Positions 53,279 to 64,000 of a DNA stretch of 64,000 nt are shown here, piece after piece. Position 1 is the stretch's first letter. Every line of letters begins with the position of its first letter. The DNA is from Akebia trifoliata (Eukaryota > Streptophyta > Magnoliopsida > Ranunculales > Lardizabalaceae). The position numbers and the translations under genes were made by a program. The stretch is from assembly GCA_017979445.1 (NCBI GenBank), contig CM030706.1:8480967-8544966 (forward strand), in the 5' to 3' direction. The notes beneath the pieces were generated by a model. That model saw only the letters and a list, made by a program, of their open reading frames with translations, made no database searches and was not told the DNA's origin.

Positions 53279-55450
53279 GCACCCTTCTTTGTTAGGATGT
53301 TGAGAATTTTCTTTTTTGAGTCACTATTGTCACACCAATTTTTACATGTAGCACATCATGATGTTGGTTAATTAATACTTTTTTATTGTGAATGTATAAG
53401 TTGGTGTGGTGGTAGAATTTTTTTCGTTTTGGATTGTGTTCTTAGGTTTTTGTAATAATTAACAATAGTTTAATAAATAAATAAATAAATAATTTATTTT
53501 CTCTGAAAAAAGTCAATTTGTTAAAAAAAAAAAAAAAGAGGTCATCGCTCCCCATCTTATACTCAATTCAATATTCTTTGAAATCTTGAATCGTTTTGAG
53601 TCGCCCAAAAATGATCCTTCATAAATAAAAATCCTTCTATTTTTATTTAAAAAAAATAAAAAATTTGTGCCTGCTTCCATGTTGGATCTGATTGATTATT
53701 TTTTGTGTTATACCCATTGATTGCCCATCTACTATGCTATGATCTATATAGATATATTTTCGATATAGATGCCTTGATTTTAATTTTTTTGGATTTTGTA
53801 TTCTCTGATTAATATTTATGTGGCATCCATATTTTGACGGTTTGATCAGGCCTATGGGCCCATTAGTCTAAAAAAATGCCCTGGGCACATCCTACCCTAT
53901 TTTGCACACACCACTAACACGTTTAAATTACTTTGCATTTCACGCTTGCATGTCCCTTATAGCCAACGTGGCATTAATGCGTGGCCTAGTTTCTTCATGA
54001 GACGCGATGTCATTCCTAAAACTGCAACTCCAATCACATTCCTTTATGATATGTAAAATTGGGGCATCAGTACCGTTTGATCAGGTGATCCTGAAAGGTA
54101 TATTGATGTACCTATGCTAGAGTGACCTGAGGCTTTATCTTATTATAAACTGCAAAGTCACATGTCCCGATTGTCAACGTAGTACTAGTACATAGTCGGT
54201 CCCTTTGTGGGATGCTAAACCATTTATGAAATGTACAACCTTAAACTCGTACATATGCTGTATATCAAATCAAGTCATCACGTACTGTCTGATTGAGTAC
54301 GCTCGAGAAGTATATAGGTATACTTGGACAAGGGTGGCTAGATAAATTGCATTGCACGTAGTAAACGTAGTGTCTAGGAACTTCCCTATAGGTTACGACT
54401 TGAACTTATCGTAAGTGTTTTCGAGTTGCTTTTTCTGAAAAGGGACTTTTCAAATGTTGAGATCTGGAAGTTACGATTTTATTCTCGAGGTGGTCAAACT
54501 TTTGTTTAATTTAAGTCAAAGCTATCATATCGTTAGATGCACCAACCCAATAAAGAATTCATTTTAAATGAGGTAATGATTCATAATGACCCAGTCCATC
54601 TCGATCCAATAATTACGATGCATTGGATCATTCAAATAAAAGTAGTATTCAAACATTTTTCTAATTAAGGTCCCAACCCATTTCAAAAGAAGAAAAATGT
54701 TTTTTCAAAGGAAAAGAAAAGAAATAAATGATTTTTACAAAAAATCTATTATTTGTATGGACCTTGGAAAATTATTGAAATATGTTTTTTATTTTTTAAA
54801 TAGTTTAAATCAGATTTGTTGAAAGTTGTTATTTAATAAAAATATTATTTGTCAATAATTTTCAATAATTCAATAAAATTATTTTTCTTTTAAATAATCA
54901 TTGCATGAATGATTTGTTTAACAGATTGGTGCACAGAATTCAATAAAATCTTAGGATTCATTAAAACGCTACCAAGAGGGACCTTTATTTTTAATTGCTA
55001 AAAATCTACTCTCGGTTCCACAACCAATAATCCACCTTTGATGGGGTTACAAGGTTATCATTATACCTAAGCTCAATTGTCCATTATCTTGCTAGGGTCA
55101 CTAGTCCGGTCAATTAGAACAAACATCAACACCAAGTGAATCGTCAAAAATGGCCTCAAAATCTTTCAACATTACATAGTTGTTCCCTGAAGATCATCGT
55201 GTTTCAGTCTATTATCAAGCCCATTGTGAGTACTTGTCTTGAGTTTTCACGAGTCATTTGGGTTAACTCGAGTCCATTTTTTTTTATCAATTCAGCAAGG
55301 TCATATTTTCTTTAGATTGAGTTTTTTTTTTTTTTGTTGAGTCGAGTTAGTTTGTCCAGTCTATAGATGTGTCTATCGTCCCATTTAAATCTGATTGGAT
55401 AAAAGAAAATTTTGAGTTCTTTAAGCGCATTAATGGATTAACTAGAAATT
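53279..55450 (+). mobile_element. Ogre-like element C, leader and deleted ORF1/gag region
   Basis: 53510-53600 matches 39950-40060 of element B, and 53830-54420 matches 40345-41170. From 54560 the sequence follows 41270-41400 and then jumps to the equivalent of 42615, so ORF1 is missing. 55060-55170 matches 42840-42965, after which most of gag and all of protease are missing. No ORF is kept. Confidence 0.75.
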
Positions 55451-56600
55451 TGACTTCAATGAAAATGAGAAGATAAATGTCGTGCTCATCCTCTAATCGA
55501 GGAAGCAAAGGTCATTAACCTCGAGAAAAAATAATTCCTAAGAAATTAATATAGAAATCATCCTATCCTAGAGGAATACGAGAGGATAATGAATTTACTC
55601 AAAAATTTCAAAAGACTTGTTTGCGTGATCCAATGAAGATATGTTAAGTGCAAGCTTGGGTGTTATCTAGCACAGAATAGATACTCGTCCGATAAAACAA
55701 AAATATTGATGAGATCAAATAAGATGTTACAAAATGTATCAATGTTGTCCTCCTACATCTCGAATTGCAAAGTTCATTAAAGCAAATATTATATGTAGAT
55801 ACGGGGTACCTTCAAAATTGATCTCTGGTAACGGGTCACACTTTAAAGCCAAGGTTAGTACTCTACGTTCAAAGTTCAAAATCATGTATCATAAATCATC
55901 TCCTTACCGTTCTTAGACCAATAGAGCAGTTGAAGAAACCAATAAAAATATCAAAACAATCATCAGGAAAATGTGTCAATCGTATCGGGATTGGTCAGAA
56001 AAGTTACCATTCGCGTTATGGGCATATCGTACTTCAATACGGTCTTCCATAGGAGCTACTCCCTACTATCTAGTATATGGTATGGAAACAGGCTTACCAG
56101 TTAAAATGGAAATCCTATATCTCAAAGTCTTGATGGAAAGTCAATTGTTAGAAACAGACTAGGTCCGTCATCGGTACAAAGAACTAAACCTAATTGAAGA
56201 AAAACAACCAAGAAGTTATGTACCATCTGTAAACTTATCAGAAAAGAGTCATTTGCATATTTGACAAGAAAGTTCAAGTTCACCATTTACAAGTCAAGGT
56301 TTTATCTGTCAGACTTCAAAGAAAATTGAGCACCTTTCCTTTGATCATAGGAGGAAGTCTAAACCCAATTGGAGAGATTCATTCATCAGCAAGGAAACAT
56401 TGTCTATTTGGGAAAATCATTACACTTCAAAGAAAATTGAGCACTCCTCCTCGATCATAGGAGGAAGTCTGAACCCAATTGGAGAACTTCATTCATTATG
56501 GAAATATTGCCTGGAAAAATCGTCATACTTCAAGATCATGATGGAATTAAACTACCAGAATCAACCAAACTTGGCCAAATCAAGCGGTATTACATTTAAG
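55451..56600 (+). pseudogene. Element C: pol remnant (RT lead-in joined to integrase half)
   Basis: 55451-55735 is a diverged match to 46290-46600 of element B, the region before RT. At about 55736 it passes directly into the integrase core equivalent to 48880 onward: KFIKANIICRYGVPSKLISG, then MCQSYRDWSEKLPFALWAYR and TGLPVKMEILYLKVLMESQL. The RT, both RNase H domains and the first half of integrase are therefore deleted. A partial duplication of the phrase TTCAAAGAAAATTGAGCAC lies at 56310-56450. Many stops occur. Confidence 0.82.
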
Positions 56601-58582
56601 GAGGTCATCTTCGACTGTATCAATTTCCTATTACCCAATTCAATATCTCTTTTCTCAGTTCTTTGAAGTTTTTTTCAAAAAAATAAAATAAAAAAGAAAT
56701 AGCCTTTACTTTCTCAGTCCGATCACCTAACCCAAGGGAGGGAAAATTTGAACTATGTTTTGGTCGAATCCCAAAATTCCAGGGTATGTAGGCAACTTGA
56801 AAAGTTACTCGACTCGACCACATTAAAATATTCTCCCACAAAGAAAAAAATCCAAAAAAGGAAATATTATCAAAATAGGGAAGAAAATTCAAAAAAAAAA
56901 TCTAAAAGAAATGTTACACAAGGGGCATTTGGGTTTTTGAACCTCAAAATTCCATTCTTTTTATGTCCAGTCCTAAACTTACCCATGAAAGTCCTCCTAA
57001 GTACCGTGTGAAAAAGTCAAGGAATATAACAAAGCATGATTAGACAGTAAGTCCAGAAGTTCAAAATGGAAGAAAAAGAAAAAATGGGACCTACTGAGTT
57101 GAAAACCCAAAAAGGTAACTTAGGCAAAAAAATAAGGCAAGCTCGCAAGGTTGAAAATCTGAAAGCACGGCCTTGACAACAATTAGAGTAAAGAAAAAAT
57201 CCTGCTAGGTTGAAAATTCAAAAAGGTAACTTAGGTAAAAATTAAGGTAAGCTCATAAGGTTAAAAATTTGAAATGACGATCTTAGCAACAATCAGAATA
57301 AAGAAAAAATAAAAAGAAAAAAATTGTAAGCTTGCTAATCGAAAACCTGAAAAGGTGATCTAGACAAAAGCTAGAGCACACTCGTTAGATTGAAAACCTA
57401 AAAAGGCAATCTAGGTAAAAGTTAGATCAACCAAAAAAAAAAAAAAGCTCTGTTGAGTTGAAAAGTTAAAAAGACGGTCTGAGCCGAAACATCAGAAGTT
57501 CGAATACCCAACTTAAACCAGACAAAGACTCATAAGCCACGAGTATCTTGTCTGCGACTGATCTAGAAATTTTTGCTTCCCCAAGTAAGCTAAGAGGGCG
57601 AATGGTAGATTCTACGATGAATCTCAAAAAGAAATATTTTGTTCTCTTAAGCCTAACTCAAAATCGTCAATATAAAAAGTCAAAATCAAAAGTTAAATCT
57701 TTCTTGCGCTTGTGGTAATCAAATACTTCAAACCTTCATAACAAGGGGCACTTTCTTTTTATATAACATGTAGTTTTTCCCTTTACAGTAAGGGCATTTT
57801 TTTTTTCAAACTGTGTTCAATTATCTCCAATATACTGTTTCCTGTCAAACTAAGGGCATTTGATTCTCAACTTTGATCAATGTTGATCCAAAAGGATAAT
57901 GGGAATCCTGAATTTAAGATTACCCTCTTGATGGCAATATTTTGAAAACCTCTGAGGTTCAAAGGAAGTTAAAATTTGGGTTTAAAATTCATAAAATGTT
58001 TGAAAAACCTTGAGGTTCAAACAAAAGTATTTTTTATCTCATATTTGGTTTTGCCCAAAAAATAGCTCATCACCCTTTCACCCAGAATAGTAGATAGGGC
58101 ATTCATTTTTTCCCAAATTTATTCATTCTTTATCAAATTATTCTCAGTTATGCTTAGACTATGTTTAATTTTTGTTCAAATTTTGCTCAGACTTACTCAG
58201 ACCTTACTCAGATTTATTATACTTAGTTTTTCAAATTGAAGTTTATCATCCTCTTATAATGAATGCGTAAAATGGAGACGCACTTTATAAAAATCACCAT
58301 TACACTATTACACACACATGCACATTCATTACATTTACATTAGTCAAGGATAATTTTTCAAAATTCAAGGATCTGACATCGTCAGTGAAAGATTACGTTT
58401 GAGGACTTGACAACTTTTAGTTTGGAGAATGTTTTACCCTCAAAGATCCGAACGTCTCGACAAATTGTTGAATCAAGCTGCAAAATGAACTGTCACTGAC
58501 TTTGGCATTCGGATATCACATTATCTACCAAATTAGATTTGCTATCTACTTTACTTCAATCCTTTGCTAAAGATGGGCATCT
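56601..58582 (+). other. Element C: 3' noncoding region
   Basis: It parallels 49601-51915 of element B. TATGTAGGCAACTTGAAAAG lies near 56783, and the hairpin array is at 57090-57420. The region ends AAAGATGGGCATC, a decayed polypurine tract before the LTR at 58583. The 33-bp array of element B is absent; a few TGCTCAGA-type phrases remain near 58140-58215. Confidence 0.75.
57090..57420 (+). repeat. Diverged hairpin array, element C
   Basis: About six units around the loop TGAAAAYC(T)...AAAAGG. Stems include CAAGG/CCTTG (57146-57175) and TTAGATT/AATCTAG (about 57386-57416). CTAGGTT/AACTTAG and CTGAGTT/AACTTAG each have one G:T pair. One unit near 57335 is damaged. Confidence 0.75.
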
Positions 58583-60047
58583 GTGGATACCTTATTTTCG
58601 CACTCATCCGATTAATCAACTTGTCACGGTTCATAATGATGGATGAATATTCCAATATTTTTTGTTGTTATTAGATATGTTTTTGAAATTCAGATGAGAT
58701 ATTTCAAACAAGTAAACTTTTAAAACCACGCTATGCTAGGAAAATATGACCCAAAACATAGAAATCCTCATTTTAAGACAAAAAGAAGTTTTATAAGAAA
58801 AATTAATAAAAATGACCAAATTACCAAGATACGCCTAACATCAAAACATCCCTAAAGCCTACATTACGATTAGGAAAATCCTTATGAAAATATAAAACAA
58901 CAAATTAAAATCAAATAAATTATTTCGCCAATTTTTACCAAATTTAATACAATTACGAAAATGGGTCATAGGGTCCACGATCATTTCACATTGAAAACCT
59001 ATAAGTGACAAAAACTGATGTCCTTATTGAATTCCTTATGAAAAACTAATTTCAAAACATTCTAAAACATCGAAAAACAATCTCTCAACTCAAAAATCCT
59101 CTTTGAGAGTAAAACGGTAATTTTCTAATCCTAAAAATTTAAAATTTCAAAATTAATAATTAAAACATTAATTAATGTAAAGTGAAATCTTAATAAATTA
59201 AATTAAAAATTTTAACAAATAAAATCAGTCAATCAAGCCCACGGGTTAAATTTTAAGTAGCAGTTCATTTATTTAAATGGGGCCCACATGATATTTATTA
59301 AAGAACCCTGCACCAAATTTAATAAAGAATTCTCCATTTGGGGGGGGTGGGTTTTCAAAAATTAAAAAATATTTTTATTCTATGTAAGATTTAAAACCCT
59401 AATTAAACTATTTAAAGAGACCTAATCAGACTCAAAGACTCCCAAAAAACTCTATAAAAATGAGTCTTCACAACCTAAATTCACGGGTCAAGAAAAATTC
59501 TAGGAAAGAGAGGTTAAAAACTCTCTCAAGACTTCCCAAAATTCTAAATCTAAAACCCCAAGTCCCAACCTAACACTCAAAAAACACCTAGAAATTTTCA
59601 AACAACACCAATAAACCCTCAAAACACCTAGAAAAGCCAAAAAATATGTAGATTTAAGTTGATAATACCTCATCTCGGAGATCGAAAGCGGATCTAGAGA
59701 TGGAGACAAAAACAGAAAGAATCACCTGAGAAACGCTCTCCACCAATTTTATGAAAATCGACCGTTGCAATCACCCACGTAAAAAATAATATTATTTTTA
59801 TTTTAATTTTTAGGTCATTATTTTTGCAATATAAATTTTTAGGAAAGTAGAAACCGGCGTTTACCGGAAGGGATTGGTGCCTAACACCTTCCAATCTTGT
59901 AACGTGATCCCTGGACCCATTCTTTTTGTAGATTAGTACATTTTTATCTATTATGAGTCATGTTTCAGTTCCTAGACCGTAAAACTAGGTGACGATTCCC
60001 AAAACACCAAAAAGTAGACCTGCACTAGCGAATCGAGAACGCTTTCA
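58583..60047 (+). repeat. 3' LTR of element C
   Basis: 1465 bp from TGTGGATACCTTATTTTCGC to GAATCGAGAACGCTTTCA. It is clearly homologous to the LTRs of A and B but much more diverged, which agrees with C being the oldest layer. TATA-like TATAAAAA is at 59453-59460. Confidence 0.88.
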
Positions 60048-60540
60048 ATAATAGATATCAATATTGAAATAATCCCAATATTATTGGAATTAGATAGTAT
60101 TCTTTTAAGATTAGTAGGAAACTTTGATGGATAAGAATCTTACTAAAAGAACTTTAGGCCCTCAACCTCCATCTATAAAAGAGGATCAACAATCCCATAT
60201 TAGTAAGTGTGGAAAATGCATATAAGGTAGAGAGTTCTAAAATAGTGATATCCATCAATCACTAGAACCCTAGCGTTTCATATAGAGATGAGGGAAAAGG
60301 TGAGTCTAGAACATAAAAGATTAATATGATTAGGGTTTGAACTCTTTGACAAACACGTAGATTGTAAAGGCACATTGCCAACGATATTGAATCAACGTTT
60401 TATTATGGCACAAGGTAAGTACCCTAACTCAATATAATTTACATGAATAATATTCTTGAGATATGTGATAGATTCTAATCCTATTGGGAATTAAAGTTTA
60501 TGAAAGTTATGCTAAATATTTGAGTGTGTGACATTTAACA
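60048..60540. repeat. Dispersed repeat, copy 2
   Basis: Similar in order to 2280-2760. It includes TATCAATATT, AGGCCCTCAACCTCC, TATAAAAGAGGAT, CATCAATCACTAGAACC and GGTGAGTCTAGAA. It begins at the right end of the element C LTR, so element C inserted into or next to this repeat. Confidence 0.55.
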
Positions 60541-61659
60541 AAAGTAAAAAATTGATGATCTAAATATACTTTGGAACAACAATTTTCATAATCTTAGGTA
60601 AATTATAAGTGAAAATGGAAGGATTGAAGAAGATGTTACCCACTGAATCAAATTTGGATGATTAATGTAGATGTGTACTTCTGAAGTATTGTGCATACCA
60701 ATTAAAATAAGGGAATTTTTCTTTATTAGACAACAGTAAGACCAACTATACCTTGTGGAACCGAATGTTGGGTAGTCAAGAAACATCATGATTAAGCTTT
60801 TTAACCATTTGTTGGGGACATAAGTGAATGGATGGAATGGGGTTGACCCAAAGTCCAACTTGAGTTGGACTTTAAGTGGGTTTGTATCGTAACACCATGA
60901 TCAATAACAATTATTATTTTCTAAACGCTCTCTCTCACAGTCCTAATGGAGATGAATTATTTTATGTTTTTTTTCTTCTTCTTAATTTCTTCTCTTATGA
61001 AGGCTTGAATCCACTAGTGGAAATCATGGGCCCCCAGACCTGGAATGGCTCCAGAGTTAGAATCATGCAAGGAGACCCATTCTTGAACAGAAATGTCAAG
61101 ATCTTCAAGATTGATGCCTTCAAATTTTCCTTTTTAGTTCAAATTCCTTCATTAAGATCATTTTTCAGCAAATTTGTTAATTTAGGAAAAATTCTGTTTT
61201 GATAATAACTTTAGTTATAGAAATCAGAATCATGCACCATCAGTTTCGCCATACTTGTGGGGTTTACTACTACCTGTTTCTAAGCTTAGTTACTTTGTTT
61301 TTTCTTCTATTTTTAATATTTTTTTCTACTTTTTGTTATTTTTGTGTTACTAGGAATAATTTTTTTTCCATAAATAGACTGCAATAACAATGTAAAGCCA
61401 TCTTCAATTTAATAAAATTTCTCTTTGAGAGTTCTCTTTTCTTTTGGATTGTAAATTTTCTTTTTCTTTCATTGTTTTACACTATATTAGATGCAGTCGT
61501 TGATCATTTAATTGATTGGACATCATCATTATATATAGATTATAGGACATATATACATCACATTTGCATTTGAAAAGAAATGCCAAATATTCAAAGAGTT
61601 TTGCTAATTTTTCTCCCAAGTATCTATATATTTTAAGAATACAAATTTTGTTGCTCTAT
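60541..61659. other. AT-rich DNA, no gene recognised
   Basis: A 108-codon ORF at 60876-61202 and a 90-codon minus ORF at 60586-60858 show no recognisable domain and lack the base composition of plant coding DNA. Confidence 0.5.
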
Positions 61660-62681
61660 CAACATAAGACTTTAGTCAAATATTAATAAATAAAATATTA
61701 ATTAACCTTGATAAAATTAATTTAATAATTTAAACCAAGTCAATCTCATAAGACTTTAGTCAAAACCCTAATCTAAAGAAATCAAGTCAATCTCATAAGA
61801 CTTAAGTCAAAACACTAATTAAAATCCTAATCTAAAAAGACCAAGTCAATTTCATAAGACTTAAGTCAAAACCCTAATCTAAAACAATCAAATCAAGTTC
61901 ATAAGACTTAAGTCAAAATCCTAATCTAAAAAGACTAAGTCAATTTCATAAGACTAAAGTTAAAACCCTAATATAAAAAGACTAAGTCAATCTCATAAGA
62001 CTAAAGTCAAAATCCTAATTAAAATCCTAAAAGAAACATAATCAAACACTAACTCTACCTAAAAAACTCTATAAATAGAGAGCCTCCACAACCTAATTTC
62101 GTAGGTTAAAGAAAATCCTAGGAAAAGTAGGTCAAAAAGTCACTCTATCCTTCCCAAAATCCTGATTTTGAAGTCCTAACCCCTTACCTATCATCCAAAT
62201 CCTAACTTTTATAAAAAAAATACTCCCAAAACTCCTCAAAAACCACCTAATAATCCATTACAATACTAGGAAAAACTCATATCTAAGGAGGAGATACTTC
62301 ATTTTGGAGATCCGGAGTAGATCTGGTGATAGAATAAAACGAGGAGAATTTATACGAGAAAATGTTCTACTATATCTGAGGGAACAAGTCGTAACGATCA
62401 TCATAGGTATAATTTCTTTATCTTTTTTTATTTATTTTAGATCTTTAGCAATGTAATATTCTTGGAAATTAGTAGAGAACAGCGTTTGTCAGGCGGGATT
62501 GGTGCCTAACACCTTCCAACCCCATAACGTGATTTTCGGACTTAATATCTTTTGTAGATTAGCTGTTTTATTCGTTTTGAGTCAATGTTCAGTTCAAAAA
62601 TCGTAATAACTAGGTGACGACTCTCAAACCTCAAAAATTAAAAGTGGATCTGCAGACCCCGCGAATCGAGGGCGCTTTCTA
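61660..62681 (+). repeat. 5'-truncated LTR of Ogre-like copy D
   Basis: Matches the downstream two thirds of the element B LTR, starting within the AAGTCAA block. It runs through TATAAATA at 62070-62077 to GAATCGAGGGCGCTTTCTA. The usual TGTAGACACC start is missing. It is followed by a primer site, so it is the 5' LTR of a plus-strand copy. Confidence 0.85.
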
Positions 62682-62699
62682 TGGCGACTCCACTGGGAA
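62682..62699 (+). promoter_or_regulatory. Primer binding site of copy D
   Basis: TGGCGACTCCACTGGGAA, one base shorter in the G-run than in A and B. Confidence 0.85.
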
Positions 62700-64000
62700 T
62701 TATTGAGGATCAAACTTGAAAAGTCCCAAGTATGGGAACATTGCCATTTAGACCTAGTTTTTTAGTTTTTTTATTATTTATTTTTAGTTTATTTGATTCG
62801 TTTATTTTTGGGATTGTATTATATTCTCTCGGCATCATTTTTAGCATATTATCATGAAATATTATTTGTTATGATTCAATTTATGATCATTTGGGATGAC
62901 CCTAAATAATGTAGGATATTGATAGGATGATGATGTGAAAAATTAGGTGTTGACCCATTTTATTTGAATTATTTTTTGGGTTTGTATTATTCTTTATTGG
63001 TATCCTTTGATTCAATTTTGAAATTTTTTTTTTTTGTGGTTCAATTGGGGGTCATTTAGAACGGCTCTAAATAATGAAATATTCAAATTGACATATGAAT
63101 TGAGGATAGAATTATGGTAATTGGGATAAGGAGTCATAGACTTTTAAAAGAATTTTTTATTTTTTTTTCTTTTTGGATGAATTTTTTTTAGCACGTTAAT
63201 ATGCATGGGTGATAAGTTGTGAAAATAAATTATTTGTGAGTGAGGTGCTAAGAAATAAAAAAATTACTTTTTTTAATGTTGTTCGTGACAAGGAGAGGAT
63301 TCCAAGAAAAAAAAATCACAAAAAAAAATCATAAAAAAAATATTTTTTCTGCATAGTGCGCCGTTAGCAGAAAATGATTTTTTTTATTTTTCATCTTCTT
63401 CTCAAATAAATTATTTGTGAGTGATGAGCTAAGAAATAAAAAATTTGCCTTTTTTAATGTTTTTAGTGATGAGGAGAGGATTTCAAGAAAAAAAATCAAA
63501 AACAAAAAAAAATTTCATGGTGTGCCGTTAGCAGAAAATGGTTTTTGTTGTTTTTATCTTCTTCTTCAATGAGAAGAGGCCGAAAAAATAGTAAGAAAGA
63601 GAACCATCTCTCTCTCTCTCTCTCTCTTTTTCTCTTTCTCTCTCTCTCCCTCTCAATCTTGCACGATGTCACCAAAAGAAAATCGATCTTTTTTGCTTCT
63701 GTCAAAGAAAATTGAAGAGTTTTGATGGTTTCTGATCGGTGGAAAATTGTTAATTTGAAATGAAAGAGTGGGATCTCATTCGATTCTTCGAGTAAAAGTT
63801 TATGTTTCAAGCTCATGTGAAACCCAAAAGTTTCGGATAAAAGATTAATTCAGATTTCTATGGATTTGGAGATAGGGAGATTGATCTGAAACTACAGATC
63901 AAGATCTGGGTTCATCAACTTTGTTAAAGATCATTCACTGATGTGAAAATTTTTGGGATTCATAGATTTAAAGAATTTTTATTTTTATTTTTATTTATTT
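62700..64000 (+). mobile_element. Leader of Ogre-like copy D, running off the window
   Basis: It matches the leader piece of element C at 20640-21180. Two direct, imperfect copies of a segment (AATTATTTGTGAGTGA...GAGGAGAGGATT) lie at 63220-63340 and 63405-63510. No coding sequence is reached before 64000. Confidence 0.75.
63607..63654. repeat. (CT)n microsatellite, interrupted
   Basis: A CT dinucleotide run broken by T and C runs, within the leader of copy D. The Arg/Glu-repeat ORF on the minus strand is an artefact of it. Confidence 0.95.

Noticed and set aside
60876..61202. 108-codon ORF
   Set aside because: No domain or compositional bias, and no splice or promoter context.
63496..63816. 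Arg/Glu-repeat ORF
   Set aside because: Reads through the (CT)n microsatellite.

Overview
The window looks like plant nuclear DNA, most likely from a eudicot. It is AT-rich and holds no intact host gene. Almost all of it is made of recognisable plant transposable elements: a Tourist-like MITE, a Mutator-like foldback element, a CACTA-type transposase remnant, a large solo gypsy LTR, two Ty1/copia elements and at least four copies of a large Ty3/gypsy family of the Tat/Ogre type. There are no bacterial-style operons, tRNAs, rRNAs or CRISPR arrays. The species cannot be named from the sequence.

Layout. Positions 1-9140 hold intergenic AT-rich DNA with small DNA transposons: a MITE at 660-1175 with TAA target duplication, a MITE-like element at 3635-3821, a 1.5-kb long-TIR Mutator-like element at 4791-6298 with a perfect 9-bp target duplication, and exon-like remnants of an En/Spm-type transposase gene at about 6.6-7.6 kb. 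Positions 9141-20640 hold a CACTA-like terminus, a 5'-UTR-like sequence split by a 3158-bp solo LTR (9687-12844, duplication GATCT) and by a minus-strand copia element (13052-17639, duplication CATCT), and one isolated exon resembling the splicing factor U2AF65 (19435-19507).

Positions 20640-60047 are a nest of insertions. The host is an old, internally deleted Ogre-like element whose pieces lie at about 20640-21324, 35628-36645 and 53279-58582, with its 3' LTR at 58583-60047. A copia element (21325-35627) sits in it and carries a 9.6-kb non-autonomous Ogre-like element on the minus strand (25738-35337, duplication GTCTT). A second insertion in the host is a 16.6-kb plus-strand Ogre-like element (36646-53278, duplication GCACC) with ORF1, gag, protease, RT, two RNase H domains and integrase, all broken by stops and frameshifts. 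The right end (61660-64000) is a 5'-truncated LTR, PBS and leader of a fourth Ogre-like copy that runs out of the window.

The coding parts are ordinary decayed retrotransposon genes. The most unusual signal is in the noncoding 3' parts of the Ogre-like elements: arrays of short hairpins whose loops are conserved while their 5-7-bp stems change in a compensated way, both between neighbouring units and between elements. A second is a 113-codon antisense ORF in the leader, the same length in two elements although one has a -1 and a +1 indel relative to the other. A third is a block of W-box-like and telobox-like motifs just upstream of the TATA box in the LTRs.
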